The notes under the pieces were generated by a model that saw nothing but the letters and a program-made list of their open reading frames with translations, did no database searches and had not been told where the DNA came from. Both the position numbers and the translations under genes were made by a program. Below, piece by piece: positions 23,599 to 32,360 of a stretch of DNA of 64,000 bases. The stretch's first letter is position 1; each line of letters starts with the position of its first letter. The stretch covers positions 62,001 to 126,000 of the forward strand of contig NZ_JAIQZJ010000002.1 in the NCBI RefSeq assembly GCF_020073815.1, given 5' to 3'. This DNA is from Nocardioides mangrovi (GTDB lineage Bacteria > Actinomycetota > Actinomycetes > Propionibacteriales > Nocardioidaceae).

Positions 23599-24588
23599 TC
23601 ACCAGCGCGGGTGCACCGCGTCCCGGAACCACGTGTCGTAGAGGCGGGTGACCCCGGCCAGCAGTCCCTCGGGCAGCGGGTCGGCGTCACCCGCCGCTGC
23701 GTTGGCGCGGGCCTGGGTCACGTTGCGGGCGCCCGGGATCACCGTCGTCACGCCTGGCTGCTGCCACACCCAGGCGAGCGCGACCTCTGCCGGGCTGAGC
23801 CCGGTCGGACCCACCTCGTCGACGAGCCCGATGAAGGCCTGCGCCGCGCGCACCCCGGTCTCGTAGTCCACGCCCGAGAAGGTCTCGCCCTGGTCGAAGG
23901 CCGACCCGTCCCGGTTGTAGGTGCGGTGGTCGTCGGCCGCGAAGGTCGTCTCCGCCGTGTAGCGCCCGGACAGCAGCCCCGACGCGAGCGGGACCCGCGC
24001 GATGATCCCGACCCCCGCCGCGGCCGCCGCCGGCAGCACCTCGTCGAGCGGCTTGAGCCGGAAGGCGTTGAGGATGATCTGGATCGACGCGACGTGCGGC
24101 CTCGCGATCGCGGCGAGCGCCTGGTCGCAGGTCTCCACGCTCACGCCGTACGCCGCGATCGCGCCCTCGTCGACCAGCGTGTCGAGGTCGTCGTACGTCG
24201 CGTCCGCCTCGATCACCGCGCTCGGCGGGCAGTGCAGCTGCACCAGGTCGAGCGTGTCGACGCCGAGGTTGCGCCGGGACCGGTCGGTCCAGGCGCGGAA
24301 GTTGGCCATCGTGTAGTTCTCCGGCAGCTGCTCCTCGCGGCGACCCATCTTGGTCGCGACGGTGAGGCCGTCGTGGGTCTTCAGGAAGCGGCCGATGAGC
24401 TGCTCGCTGCGGCCGTCACCGTAGACGTCGGCGGTGTCGAGGAAGGTCACGCCGGCCTCGACCGAGGCCTCGAGGACGGCCAGCGCGTCCCCTTCCGAGA
24501 CGTCGCCCCAGTCGGCACCGAGCTGCCAGGTGCCGAGTCCGACGACCGAGACCTCGCGGCCGGTCCTGCCCAGGGTGCGCTGCTCCAT
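23599..24588 (-). CDS. Aldo/keto reductase
   Basis: 329 aa. The TIM-barrel AKR layout is complete: GRTGREVSVVGLGTWQLGADWG, the catalytic aspartate and tyrosine in FLDTADVYGDGRSEQLIG, the lysine in LTVATKMGR, and the late NADPH segment around VIPGARNVTQARAN. It reduces a carbonyl with NADPH; the barrel resembles the group that acts on sugar aldehydes or methylglyoxal. The SDR gene is immediately upstream on the same strand (29 bp), and both may process one substrate. Substrate not determinable here. Confidence 0.9.
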   Translation of the reverse strand: MEQRTLGRTGREVSVVGLGTWQLGADWGDVSEGDALAVLEASVEAGVTFLDTADVYGDGRSEQLIGRFLKTHDGLTVATKMGRREEQLPENYTMANFRAWTDRSRRNLGVDTLDLVQLHCPPSAVIEADATYDDLDTLVDEGAIAAYGVSVETCDQALAAIARPHVASIQIILNAFRLKPLDEVLPAAAAAGVGIIARVPLASGLLSGRYTAETTFAADDHRTYNRDGSAFDQGETFSGVDYETGVRAAQAFIGLVDEVGPTGLSPAEVALAWVWQQPGVTTVIPGARNVTQARANAAAGDADPLPEGLLAGVTRLYDTWFRDAVHPRW

Positions 24589-24617
24589 GCCGCCAGTCTG
24601 GCAGCAGGACGGAGCGG

Positions 24618-25421
24618 TCAGGCGCGCGGCTCCAACGGCGCCACCGGCACCTCGATCGCGGGCCGCTCGACCCCGCCGTCGACCTGGAAGATCTTGCCGG
24701 TCACCCACGACGACGCGGGCGAGGCGAGGAAGAGCGCGGCGTTGGCGATGTCCTCGGGTGTGCCCGCGCGCCGCATCGGCGTGTTGGCCTCGTAGGTCGC
24801 GCGCAGGTCGTCGTCGGTGAGCACCATCGCCAGTCCCTGGGTGGCGACCCCGCCCACGCCGATCGCGTTGACCCGCACCCGCGGCGCCCACTCCGCAGCC
24901 AGGTCCTGGGTGATCCGGTTGAGCGCGGCCTTGCCGGCGCCGTACGCCGCCATCGCGGTCATCGTCATGTCCGCGGAGCGCGAGGAGATGTTGACGACCG
25001 AGCCGCCGCCCGCGGTGTCGACCATGGCCTGCGCGGCGAGCGTCGACAGCAGGAACGGCACCGTGGCGTTGAACTTGAACGCCGTCTCGAGGAAGCGCTC
25101 CGAGGTGGCCAGCCCCGGCCGCGGGCCGCTGCCGCCCGCGTTGTTGACGAGCACGTCGAGCCGGCCGAGGTGCGCCACCGCCGTCTCGACGAGGGCGGCC
25201 CGGGCGTCGGCGTCCATCACGTCCGTCGGCACCGCGAGCCCGCGGCGCCCCCGCGCCTCGACCTCTGCGACGACGGCGTCGAGGTCGGCAGCGGTGCGGG
25301 CGGCCACGACGACGTCGGCACCGGCCTCGGCGAAGCCGATCGCGATGCCGCGGCCGATGCCCTGGCCGGCGCCGGTGACGATGGCGACCCGGTCGGTGAG
25401 GCGGAAGTTGTCGAGGATCAC
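24618..25421 (-). CDS. SDR-family oxidoreductase
   Basis: 267 aa. The classical SDR motifs are present: TGAGQGIGRGIAIG near residue 17, NNAGG near 95, the catalytic Ser in NISSRSADM and the YGAGK active-site pair, and the final VDGG motif at the substrate loop. The GTG at 25421 is preferred because GGGAG precedes it by 10 nt; an in-frame GTG at 25430 is possible. Likely NAD(P)-dependent, substrate unknown. It is followed by the aldo/keto reductase on the same strand. Confidence 0.9.
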   Translation of the reverse strand: MILDNFRLTDRVAIVTGAGQGIGRGIAIGFAEAGADVVVAARTAADLDAVVAEVEARGRRGLAVPTDVMDADARAALVETAVAHLGRLDVLVNNAGGSGPRPGLATSERFLETAFKFNATVPFLLSTLAAQAMVDTAGGGSVVNISSRSADMTMTAMAAYGAGKAALNRITQDLAAEWAPRVRVNAIGVGGVATQGLAMVLTDDDLRATYEANTPMRRAGTPEDIANAALFLASPASSWVTGKIFQVDGGVERPAIEVPVAPLEPRA

Positions 25422-25453
25422 GGCGGTCACTCTCCCACCCGGGTGGACCGCCG

Positions 25454-26296
25454 TCAGGGCTTGCGGCAGACGAACCCGAAGACCGTGATCGCCGAGAACG
25501 CCCACCCCGACCGCGCCGCGGCCGACTGGCTGCGCATCGCCTCGTCGGCCTGCTCGCGGGTGATCCTCCCCTCGGAGACGGCCTGGTCGGCGGCCAGGCG
25601 GGTGAGCTCGGAACCGACGAGCACCTCCTGCGGGTAGACCAGCGCCGACGAGCCGATGTCGGGGTCGACCTCCAGCCCGGCCTCGATCGCGAGCCGGGGC
25701 AGCTGCCGCGCCGACAGGGGGTTGGCGAGCTGGCCCATGAAGGAGTCGAGCATCGCGGCCGCCACGGCCGGGTCGATGTCCGAGTCGACCCGTGAGGCGT
25801 GGTCGGAGTCGAGCAGCAGGGCCCGCCCGCCGGGGCGCAGCACACGGGCGATCTCGACGAGGGCGGCCCGCGGGTCGGGCACGTGCTGGAGCACCCGCTC
25901 GCACCAGACCACGTCGACGCTCTCGTCCGGCATCGGGATCTCGGTCGCCAGACCCTGGCAGAGCTCGATCGCCGTCCCGGCCCTCGCCGCCCGTTCGGCG
26001 GCGACCGTGCGCAGCATCCCGTTGGGCTCGATGCCGACCACGCGGCCGTCCGGACCCACGAGCCGGGCGAGCCGCCGCGTCATCGTGCCGGTGCCGCTGC
26101 CCAGGTCGACGCAGGTCTCCCCCAGCCGCACCGCCCCGGCGCTCAGCGCCCACCCGCGCAGCCGCTCGATCGACGGCGCGGCGTCCTGCGCGTCGAGCAC
26201 GCTGACCATCGCGTGCACCGCGTCCTCCGCGACCGTGCCCGGCCGGAACGCCGTCCCGAGCGTGAAGCCGGCCCCGCTGACCTCTCCCATCGTCAT
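25454..26296 (-). CDS. Class I SAM-dependent methyltransferase
   Basis: 280 aa. The AdoMet-binding motif VDLGSGTGTMTRRLA is near residues 63-77, motif II after it in VVGIEPNGMLRTV, and a catalytic-site loop at VDVVWCERVLQHVPDP. The fold is of the UbiE/COQ5 type (Methyltransf_11), with a large C-terminal substrate domain. GGAGGAGG lies 11 nt before the ATG at 26296. Substrate unknown; the region beyond residue 160 is not like any specific family I can name. Confidence 0.85.
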   Translation of the reverse strand: MTMGEVSGAGFTLGTAFRPGTVAEDAVHAMVSVLDAQDAAPSIERLRGWALSAGAVRLGETCVDLGSGTGTMTRRLARLVGPDGRVVGIEPNGMLRTVAAERAARAGTAIELCQGLATEIPMPDESVDVVWCERVLQHVPDPRAALVEIARVLRPGGRALLLDSDHASRVDSDIDPAVAAAMLDSFMGQLANPLSARQLPRLAIEAGLEVDPDIGSSALVYPQEVLVGSELTRLAADQAVSEGRITREQADEAMRSQSAAARSGWAFSAITVFGFVCRKP

Positions 26297-26345
26297 GGCA
26301 CGAGGTTCCTCCTCCGATGTCGGTGACGCCAGTCACAATCGAGAC

Positions 26346-26678
26346 ATGGGGTACGACGAGGAGCTCGCGGGCCGGATCCGCGACATCGCGCTCGGCGAGC
26401 CGGGCCTGAGTGAGCAGAAGATGTTCGGTGGCCTGGCCTTCCTGGTCCACGGCCACATGGCGGTCGCGGTCAGCCACCGGGGCGGACTGCTGCTGCGGGT
26501 GCCGCCCGAGCGCACCGAGGAGCTGCTGCGCGAGCCGCACACCGACGAGTTCGTGATGCGCGAACGCACCATGGCCGGCTGGCTGCGGGTCGAGCCGGCG
26601 GGCGTCGAGTCCGAGGCGGACCTCGAGCGCTGGGCCGCGATCGGCCTCGAGCACGCGCGGTCACTGCCGCCGAAGTAG
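26346..26678 (+). CDS. TfoX/Sxy N-terminal domain protein
   Basis: 110 aa. The TfoX_N pattern is clear: MFGGLAFLVHGHMAVAVS in the first half, LLLRVPPERTEELL, then a helix-strand end TMAGWLRVEPAGVESEADLERWAAIG. In gammaproteobacteria TfoX triggers competence genes; in actinobacteria the domain occurs in small proteins with no proven role. Starting ATG at 26346; a CACAAT hexamer stands 6 nt upstream. Divergent from the methyltransferase gene. Confidence 0.85.
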   Translation: MGYDEELAGRIRDIALGEPGLSEQKMFGGLAFLVHGHMAVAVSHRGGLLLRVPPERTEELLREPHTDEFVMRERTMAGWLRVEPAGVESEADLERWAAIGLEHARSLPPK

Positions 26679-26698
26679 CCGGTCGAGTCGAGCCTTTT

Positions 26699-26780
26699 CG
26701 CGGGTCGAGCCGAGGCTTTCGGTCGGCGTGTCCGCGGATGACGTCGACTCACTCCACCGAAACCCTCGACTCGACCCGCG
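26699..26780. repeat. Imperfect inverted repeat (GGGTCGAG-type, REP-like)
   Basis: Arms of 24 nt at 26699-26722 and 26757-26780 match at 22 positions around a 34-nt loop; both begin with CGCGGGTCGAG and end in TTTCGG on the paired strand. A third, shorter GGTCGAGTCGAGCC copy lies at 26681-26694. Such intergenic palindromes recur in related genomes and look like REP elements; here it sits between convergent genes and could act as terminator. Confidence 0.65.
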
Positions 26781-26786
26781 GATCGG

Positions 26787-27917
26787 TCACGACCGCTCCA
26801 GGAGCACCAGCACCTCGTAGTGGTCGGTGTTGGGGAACATGTCGAGCACCTGCGCCCGCACCGGCCGCAGCGACGGCATCGCCGCGAGGTCGCGGGCGAG
26901 CGTCTGCGCGTTGCAGGAGGAGTAGAGGACGTCGGGCACCTCCGATCCCTCCAGCCACCCGGCGAGCTCCGGCCCGATCCCCCGTCGCGGCGGGTTGACG
27001 ACCACCAGGTCGGGCGGCGCCGCCCGACCGAGCGCCCAGGCCGTCGCGTCGCCCGCCTCGAACCGCACGCCGCCCAGGTCCGCGTCGGCCGCCGACTGGG
27101 TCGCGCTCGCGACCGCCTCGGCGCTCACCTCGACGCCGGTGACCTCCCGGGCCGTCCCCGCGAGCGCGAGGGCGAAGCCGCCCACGCCGCAGTAGAGGTC
27201 CCACACCCGCGCCGGCGCGAGCTCGCCCACCCACGACCGCGCCCGGTCGTAGAGCTCGGCCGCCATGGCGGTGTTGGTCTGGAAGAAGCTCTGAGGACGC
27301 AGGTGCAGCGCGAGCCCGGCGACCCGCATGGTCAGCGTGGCCCGCTCGGTCAGCAGGATCTCCCGATCGCCCTCGAGCACGGCCTTGTGCTCGGGCTGGA
27401 GGTTGACCGAGACCACCGCGACGGACGGCAGCTCGGCGAGCAGGCCGGGCAGGTGCTTGCGCAGCCGGGCGACCGGCTCCTGGGAGCGGAGCACGAAGCG
27501 CACCATCAGCTCGCCGTCGGGCGACTCGGTCACCAGCAGGTGCTTGAGCTCACCGCGCCTCGCGGCCAGGTCGTACGGCGCCACCGCGGCGCGGGTGACG
27601 AAGTCGGCCAGGACCGGCAGCGCGGCCTGGATGCCGGGCAGGTGGAGTGGGCAGTCGCGCAGGTCGACACCCACACCGGACGGGCCCAGGATGCCCAGCA
27701 CCGGCTCCTCGGCGGTGCCGGTGACCACCATCTTGGCCTTGTTGCGGAAGCCCAGCTGCGGGCTCGCGACCGGCGGCTCCCAGGTCAGACCGGCCGGGCT
27801 GCCGAGCAGGTCGACGACCGACTCCTGCTTGGCGGCGAGCTGCGCGGCATAGGACAGGTCGAGCCAGCCGCACGAGCGGCAGCGGTCGGCGTCGAAGTGG
27901 TGGCACAGGGTCGGCAT
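26787..27917 (-). CDS. rlmC: 23S rRNA (uracil-C5)-methyltransferase, RlmC/TrmA family
   Basis: 376 aa. The N-terminus carries the cluster-type cysteines CHHFDADRCRSCGW (Cys5, Cys13, Cys16), as in RlmC, without the TRAM domain found in RlmD. The motifs of the family follow: SFFQTN near residue 210, VWDLYCGVGGFALALA (AdoMet motif), VNPPRRGIG and the catalytic cysteine in VLYSSCNAQTLARDL. The enzyme methylates U747 of 23S rRNA in E. coli. It is the likely function here; other TrmA-family targets are possible. It stands alone, convergent with the TfoX gene. Confidence 0.88.
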   Translation of the reverse strand: MPTLCHHFDADRCRSCGWLDLSYAAQLAAKQESVVDLLGSPAGLTWEPPVASPQLGFRNKAKMVVTGTAEEPVLGILGPSGVGVDLRDCPLHLPGIQAALPVLADFVTRAAVAPYDLAARRGELKHLLVTESPDGELMVRFVLRSQEPVARLRKHLPGLLAELPSVAVVSVNLQPEHKAVLEGDREILLTERATLTMRVAGLALHLRPQSFFQTNTAMAAELYDRARSWVGELAPARVWDLYCGVGGFALALAGTAREVTGVEVSAEAVASATQSAADADLGGVRFEAGDATAWALGRAAPPDLVVVNPPRRGIGPELAGWLEGSEVPDVLYSSCNAQTLARDLAAMPSLRPVRAQVLDMFPNTDHYEVLVLLERS

Positions 27918-28028
27918 CGCCCGGCAAGGCTACGGGCGGCCGCCGACAGCGACCCAGATCACACCCCTCCGGGGAACTTCGTCGACGGTTGTCGGAATCA
28001 ACCAGTCGCCCACCGGGTTGGGCCGAGC

Positions 28029-29483
28029 ATGACCGCCGCCCTCGATCGCCGTACCGACTACCGGGTGACCTTCCTCGTGCTGTGCGTGGGCGTCGCGTCC
28101 TTCTCCCTGCTCCAGTCGATGGTCAACCCGGTGCTCCCGACGATCGAGGCCGCGCTCCACACCGACCAGTCCACGGTCACCTGGGTCCTCACGGCCTACC
28201 TCGTCTCGGCCTCGGTCTTCACGCCGATCATCGGCCGGGTCGGCGACAAGGTCGGCAAGGAGCGGATGCTCGTCGTCGCTCTCGGCGCCCTTGCGGTCGG
28301 CTCGCTGCTCGCGGCCGTCGCGGGCACCATCGGCGTGCTGATCGCGGCGCGCGTCATCCAGGGCATCGGCGGCGGTGTGCTGCCGCTGACCTTCGGCATC
28401 ATCCGCGACGAGTTCCCGCGCGAGAAGGTCGCCTCCGCGATCGGTACGGCGGCCGCGCTGCTCGCCGTCGGTGGCGGCGTCGGCCTGGTCATCGCCGGCC
28501 CGCTGGTCGACGCGCTCAGCTACCACTGGCTCTTCTGGATCCCGATGATCATGACGATCGTCGCGACCGTCGCCGCCGCGGTGTGGGTGCCCGAGTCGCC
28601 CGAGCGCACGCCCGGCCGGATCAACGTCGGCACCGCGCTGCTCATGTCCGCGTGGCTGGTCGCCCTCCTCATCGGCGTCAGCCAGGGTCACCACTGGGGC
28701 TGGGGCTCGACGAAGGTCGTCGCCCTGTTCGTGGTCGCGGCCGTGCTGCTGCCCACCTGGGTCTGGGCCGAGTCGCGCAGCGACCAGCCGCTCGTCGACA
28801 TGCAGATGATGCGGATCCCGACCGTGTGGACCGTCAACCTCGTCGCGCTGCTCTTCGGCTTCGCGATGTACTCGACCTTCGCCTTCCTGCCGCAGTTCCT
28901 CCAGACCCCCGAGTCGGCCGGCTACGGCTTCGGCGTCTCGGTCACCGAGTCCGGCCTGCTGCTGCTCCCGCAGACCATCGCGAGCTTCCTCGGCGGCGTC
29001 TTCGCGGGCCGGCTCGCCGCACGCTACGGCTCCAAGGCGCTGCTGGTCGTCGGCGCTGCGCTGATGGCGCTCGGCACCTTCGGCCTCACCTTCCTCCACG
29101 GAGCCGCCTGGCTGATCGTGGTCGAGTCGGTGGTCTTCGGCCTGGCCTTCGGACTGGCGTTCGCGGCGATGTCGAACCTGGTCGTCGACGCGGTCCCGCA
29201 GTCGCAGACCGGCGTCGCGAGCGGCATGAACACCAACATCCGCACCGTCGGCGGCGCGATCGGCTCCGCGGTCCTGGCCACCGTGATCACGAGCTCGGTG
29301 GAGCCCTCGGGCCTGCCGGTCGAGAGCGGCTACACGCACGGCTTCCTGCTGCTGGCGCTGATGGCCACGGCCGCCGCGGTCGTCGCGCTCTTCATCCCCG
29401 TGGTCCGGGCGAGCACGCACGTCGTCCCCGGCCCGCAGGCCGAGTCCGAGGCGGAGCTCGAGCCTCAGCCGAGCCGCACGTAG
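28029..29483 (+). CDS. MFS transporter (DHA2-type)
   Basis: 484 aa, about 14 membrane segments. The segment GDKVGKERMLV after helix 2 is the MFS motif A, and the C-motif region GGGVGLVIAGPLVDAL follows helix 5. 14-helix DHA2 members pump drugs or metabolites by proton antiport. The C-terminus ends in a short acidic Glu-rich tail. The gene is alone on its strand, and its last 19 bp overlap the convergent secreted hydrolase. A GGTTG...CAACC half-palindrome stands in the gap upstream (27988-28004). Substrate not determinable. Confidence 0.88.
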   Translation: MTAALDRRTDYRVTFLVLCVGVASFSLLQSMVNPVLPTIEAALHTDQSTVTWVLTAYLVSASVFTPIIGRVGDKVGKERMLVVALGALAVGSLLAAVAGTIGVLIAARVIQGIGGGVLPLTFGIIRDEFPREKVASAIGTAAALLAVGGGVGLVIAGPLVDALSYHWLFWIPMIMTIVATVAAAVWVPESPERTPGRINVGTALLMSAWLVALLIGVSQGHHWGWGSTKVVALFVVAAVLLPTWVWAESRSDQPLVDMQMMRIPTVWTVNLVALLFGFAMYSTFAFLPQFLQTPESAGYGFGVSVTESGLLLLPQTIASFLGGVFAGRLAARYGSKALLVVGAALMALGTFGLTFLHGAAWLIVVESVVFGLAFGLAFAAMSNLVVDAVPQSQTGVASGMNTNIRTVGGAIGSAVLATVITSSVEPSGLPVESGYTHGFLLLALMATAAAVVALFIPVVRASTHVVPGPQAESEAELEPQPSRT

Positions 29484-31111
29484 GCGCTGCGGGTCGCCGC
29501 GCCCCACCCGGCGGCGTTCCGCGCGGTCACCGTCGCCCGGACCCGCGCGCCGCGCGGGAGCCCCCTGACCTTGGCCCGGGTGTCGTCCGGCCCGAGCAGG
29601 AGCGTCCGGCCCCCGATCTTGAGCCGGTACGCCGTGACGCCGTCGTCGGGCGCCGGCTGCCAGCGCACGGTGACGTGGCGGCGCGCCGCCTTCGCGACCA
29701 CCGCGGTCGGGCAGGTCGTCACCTCGGGCGTCGTGGTCGCCGTGGGCGTCGGCGATGCGGACGTCGTCGGCGACGTCGACGCGGTCGGCGTGGGCGTCGC
29801 GGTCGGGGTGGTCGGCGTGGGCGTCGCGGTGGTCGCAGGGTCCAGCTCGATCGCCGTCACGGCCGCGTCGAGGTCGACCGTCACCGACGAGCCGGTCGAC
29901 GTCGCCACCGGGGCGGCGCTGTCGAGGTGGTGCACGGCGACGTCGTAGGACGACCCGAAGCCGAGCGTCACCGAGGCCGGGGTGACCGTCTGCCGGGTCT
30001 GCGAGCCCGGGTCCCAGAGCGAGGCGTCGCGCCAGAGGAGCAGCACGTAGCTGCCGTCGCTGCGCTGGGTGAGCAGGTACTTGCCGTCGGACGGCCATCC
30101 ACTGACCGAGATCGGCAGCGACCCGGGGCGGAAGGACGTGCCCGGGTCGTCGAGCAGCGCCAGCAGGTTCTGCATCGTCGTGTACGCCGGCTTCGGCGAC
30201 AGGTCGTGGCGCAGCAGGCCGAAGTGGGCCTCGGGGTTGGTCAGGCCCGGGTCGTCGAACTCGTCGATGAGCTCGTAGCTGTACATCCGCGAGTCGCCGC
30301 GCGAGACGTGCTCGAGCAGCAGCCGCGGGAGGTAGGCCGCCGCGACGTCCTCGGGCACGGCCGGGTGGCTGGACTGGGCGTTGAGCGCGTTGTGGTAGCC
30401 GGCCTCGGTGGTGATCGTCTTCTGCTCGGGGACCGCGTCGATCAGTGCGGCGAGCACCTTGGTGATCTCGGTCGAGGGGACGTAGCCGCCCGGGTAGACG
30501 TGGGCGTTCGCGATGTCGGCATAGGAGCTCAGACCGTCGGTCTGGGGGTAGTTCCACCGGAAGGCGAGGGCCGGCGAGAGGAGCGGCAGGTCGGCCGTGG
30601 CGGGGTTCGCCCTGGCGGCCCGGTAGAGGCCCTCCTGCCAGTCGAGCAGCTCGCTCGGCCAGTCGCTGCGGCCCGAGAGGTCCCACTCGTTGGTGCCCTC
30701 GAGGCTCTCGACCGCGCCCCCGCTCAGCTGGTCGGCGACGGTGTCGACGTAGTCGGCCGGGGTCGCGCTGTCGGTCGGGCGGCCGAGGATCAGGTCGAAG
30801 CGGACGCCGGCGCGCTGGGCGACCGCCTTGATCGCGGCGTACTGCCGCGGTGCGTCGAGGTAGAGGTCGTCGCGGACGTGGCGCACCCCGAGACCGGCGA
30901 GCGCGTCGGCGACGGCGCCGTAGTCCCGGTAGGGGGTGTCCAGGAAGTTGGTGTGGATCCCGATGCCGTAGGAGTCGACCACGGAGTCAGCCGGGATCGC
31001 CTGGAGGGTCGTGGTGCTGGCGGCACCGGCGCTCTCGGACGGCAGGGCCGCGAGGCCGGCTGCTGCGGCGACGGCGGCTCCCGCGAGCAGGGTGGCGACG
31101 GCGCGAGGCAT
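29465..31111 (-). CDS. Secreted (beta/alpha)8-barrel glycoside hydrolase with FnIII-like C-terminus
   Basis: 548 aa. The signal peptide (ATLLAGAAVAAAAGLAAL) is followed by a TIM barrel: SYGIGIHTNFLDT, the acid/base in EGTNEWD (Glu142) and a nucleophile-type Glu236 in TTEAGYH. This resembles clan GH-A enzymes such as GH39 and GH5; I cannot place the family. From about residue 415 a Thr/Pro/Ser linker of some 40 residues leads to a fibronectin type III-like domain (VTVRWQPAPDDGVTAYRLKIGG). GGAGA stands before the ATG. It opens the surface-polymer region and might trim the exported polymer. Confidence 0.78.
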   Translation of the reverse strand: MPRAVATLLAGAAVAAAAGLAALPSESAGAASTTTLQAIPADSVVDSYGIGIHTNFLDTPYRDYGAVADALAGLGVRHVRDDLYLDAPRQYAAIKAVAQRAGVRFDLILGRPTDSATPADYVDTVADQLSGGAVESLEGTNEWDLSGRSDWPSELLDWQEGLYRAARANPATADLPLLSPALAFRWNYPQTDGLSSYADIANAHVYPGGYVPSTEITKVLAALIDAVPEQKTITTEAGYHNALNAQSSHPAVPEDVAAAYLPRLLLEHVSRGDSRMYSYELIDEFDDPGLTNPEAHFGLLRHDLSPKPAYTTMQNLLALLDDPGTSFRPGSLPISVSGWPSDGKYLLTQRSDGSYVLLLWRDASLWDPGSQTRQTVTPASVTLGFGSSYDVAVHHLDSAAPVATSTGSSVTVDLDAAVTAIELDPATTATPTPTTPTATPTPTASTSPTTSASPTPTATTTPEVTTCPTAVVAKAARRHVTVRWQPAPDDGVTAYRLKIGGRTLLLGPDDTRAKVRGLPRGARVRATVTARNAAGWGAATRSAYVRLG

Positions 31112-31268
31112 GGGTTCTCCATCGGTCGGTGGACACGAGCACCTGAGCGATCGGCCCCTACGGTGTTCACACCGCATGGAGAATGTCCAGGGTTTGTGAC
31201 GAACATGAACAACACAAGTCGTCTCGTTTCTCGCGTAACACCGTGACGACGCGCGTCGTTGAGGACGC

Positions 31269-32360
31269 ATGCAGGGGTCGGGTCGCTTGGACTTCCTCGA
31301 CGGGATCCGCGGCGTCGCGATCGCCGCGGTGCTGGCCCTGCACTGGGCGAGCTGGTACGTCCCATTTTTCCACGGCGGGTCGATCGGCGTGGACGTTTTC
31401 TTCGTTCTCAGCGGATTCGTGATCACCACGGTGCTGTGGCGCGGTACGACGCAGTGGGGCGCCTTCCTCCGCCGCCGGGTGGTCCGCCTCTACCCCGCGC
31501 TGCTCGGCCTGGTCGTCGTCAGTGTCGCCCTCTACGCCGTCACGCCCTGGGCACCGGTCGGGCCGGCCGACGTCGCGCGCCGCGGCCTGATCGCCCTCAC
31601 CCAGACGTCGTCGGCCTGGGCCGCGACCCGGTCCGGCAGCATGTGGCTGCCCGGGCTCGAGCCCTTCGGGCAGACCTGGTCACTCGCCGTCGAGTGGTAC
31701 TTCTACGCGCTCTGGCCGCTGCTGGTGCTGCGTGCCCGCGCCGCCGACTGGTCCGCCGCACGCCTCGCCGCCGTGAGTCTCGCGGCCGCTGCGGCGGCGT
31801 ACGCGCTCGCCGTGCCGCTGCCGACCTTCGCCTTCTACTTCGGCCCCGTGGAGCGCTGCGCGGAGCTGCTGGTCGGCGCCGCGCTCGGGCTCTGGCTGGT
31901 CGACCATCCGCCGACGCCGCGACGGACCCGGGTCGCGCCCGTCGTCGCACTCGCGGCGGTCATCGGCTACGCCGTGATCGGCACCGACGCCCAGACCTGG
32001 GGCTACCGCTACGTCGGCGTGCCGCTCGCCGTGGCCGGCGCCGTGCTGCTGATCCGGGCCGGGTACGCCGGACCGGGGCCTGCGCAGCGGGTGCTCTCGC
32101 ACCGGTGGCTGACCGGCCTCGGCCGGGTCAGCTACAGCCTCTACCTGTGGCACCTGCTGCCCTTCGTGCTGCTCGCCGACGCTCCGCTGCCCAAGCCGGC
32201 GCTGGGCCTGCTCGCCGTCGCCGCGGCCGCCGTCCTCACCTGGGCGAGCCACCGCCTGCTCGAGCGTCCCTTCCTGCGGCCGCGCAGCGAGCTGCTCCGG
32301 ATGCGCCGGCCCGGGCGTCCCGACCCGGAGCTCAGGCCGAGTCCAGCACCCCTCGCTTGA
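31269..32360 (+). CDS. Membrane acyltransferase 3 family (OafA-like) protein
   Basis: 363 aa with about 10 membrane segments. The family hallmarks are present: LDFLDGIRGVAIAAVLALHW with His25, SIGVDVFFVLSGFVI, RRVVRLYPALL and, near the end, YSLYLWHLLPF. These integral enzymes O-acylate sugars of surface glycans. It is divergent from the secreted hydrolase and convergent (29-bp overlap) with the operon that starts at 39522, so it is part of the same surface-polymer region though read from its own promoter in the AT-richer gap 31112-31268. GAGGA precedes the ATG. Confidence 0.9.
   Translation: MQGSGRLDFLDGIRGVAIAAVLALHWASWYVPFFHGGSIGVDVFFVLSGFVITTVLWRGTTQWGAFLRRRVVRLYPALLGLVVVSVALYAVTPWAPVGPADVARRGLIALTQTSSAWAATRSGSMWLPGLEPFGQTWSLAVEWYFYALWPLLVLRARAADWSAARLAAVSLAAAAAAYALAVPLPTFAFYFGPVERCAELLVGAALGLWLVDHPPTPRRTRVAPVVALAAVIGYAVIGTDAQTWGYRYVGVPLAVAGAVLLIRAGYAGPGPAQRVLSHRWLTGLGRVSYSLYLWHLLPFVLLADAPLPKPALGLLAVAAAAVLTWASHRLLERPFLRPRSELLRMRRPGRPDPELRPSPAPLA

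Noticed and set aside
26820..28028. A long upstream extension of the MFS gene on the plus strand
   Set aside because: It runs opposite rlmC and lacks membrane segments; the ATG at 28029 starts directly before helix 1.
27930..31246. Open frames of 900-1100 codons overlapping the MFS and the secreted hydrolase genes
   Set aside because: The real genes have membrane patterns, a signal peptide and active-site motifs; the long frames are compositional artefacts of GC-rich DNA.
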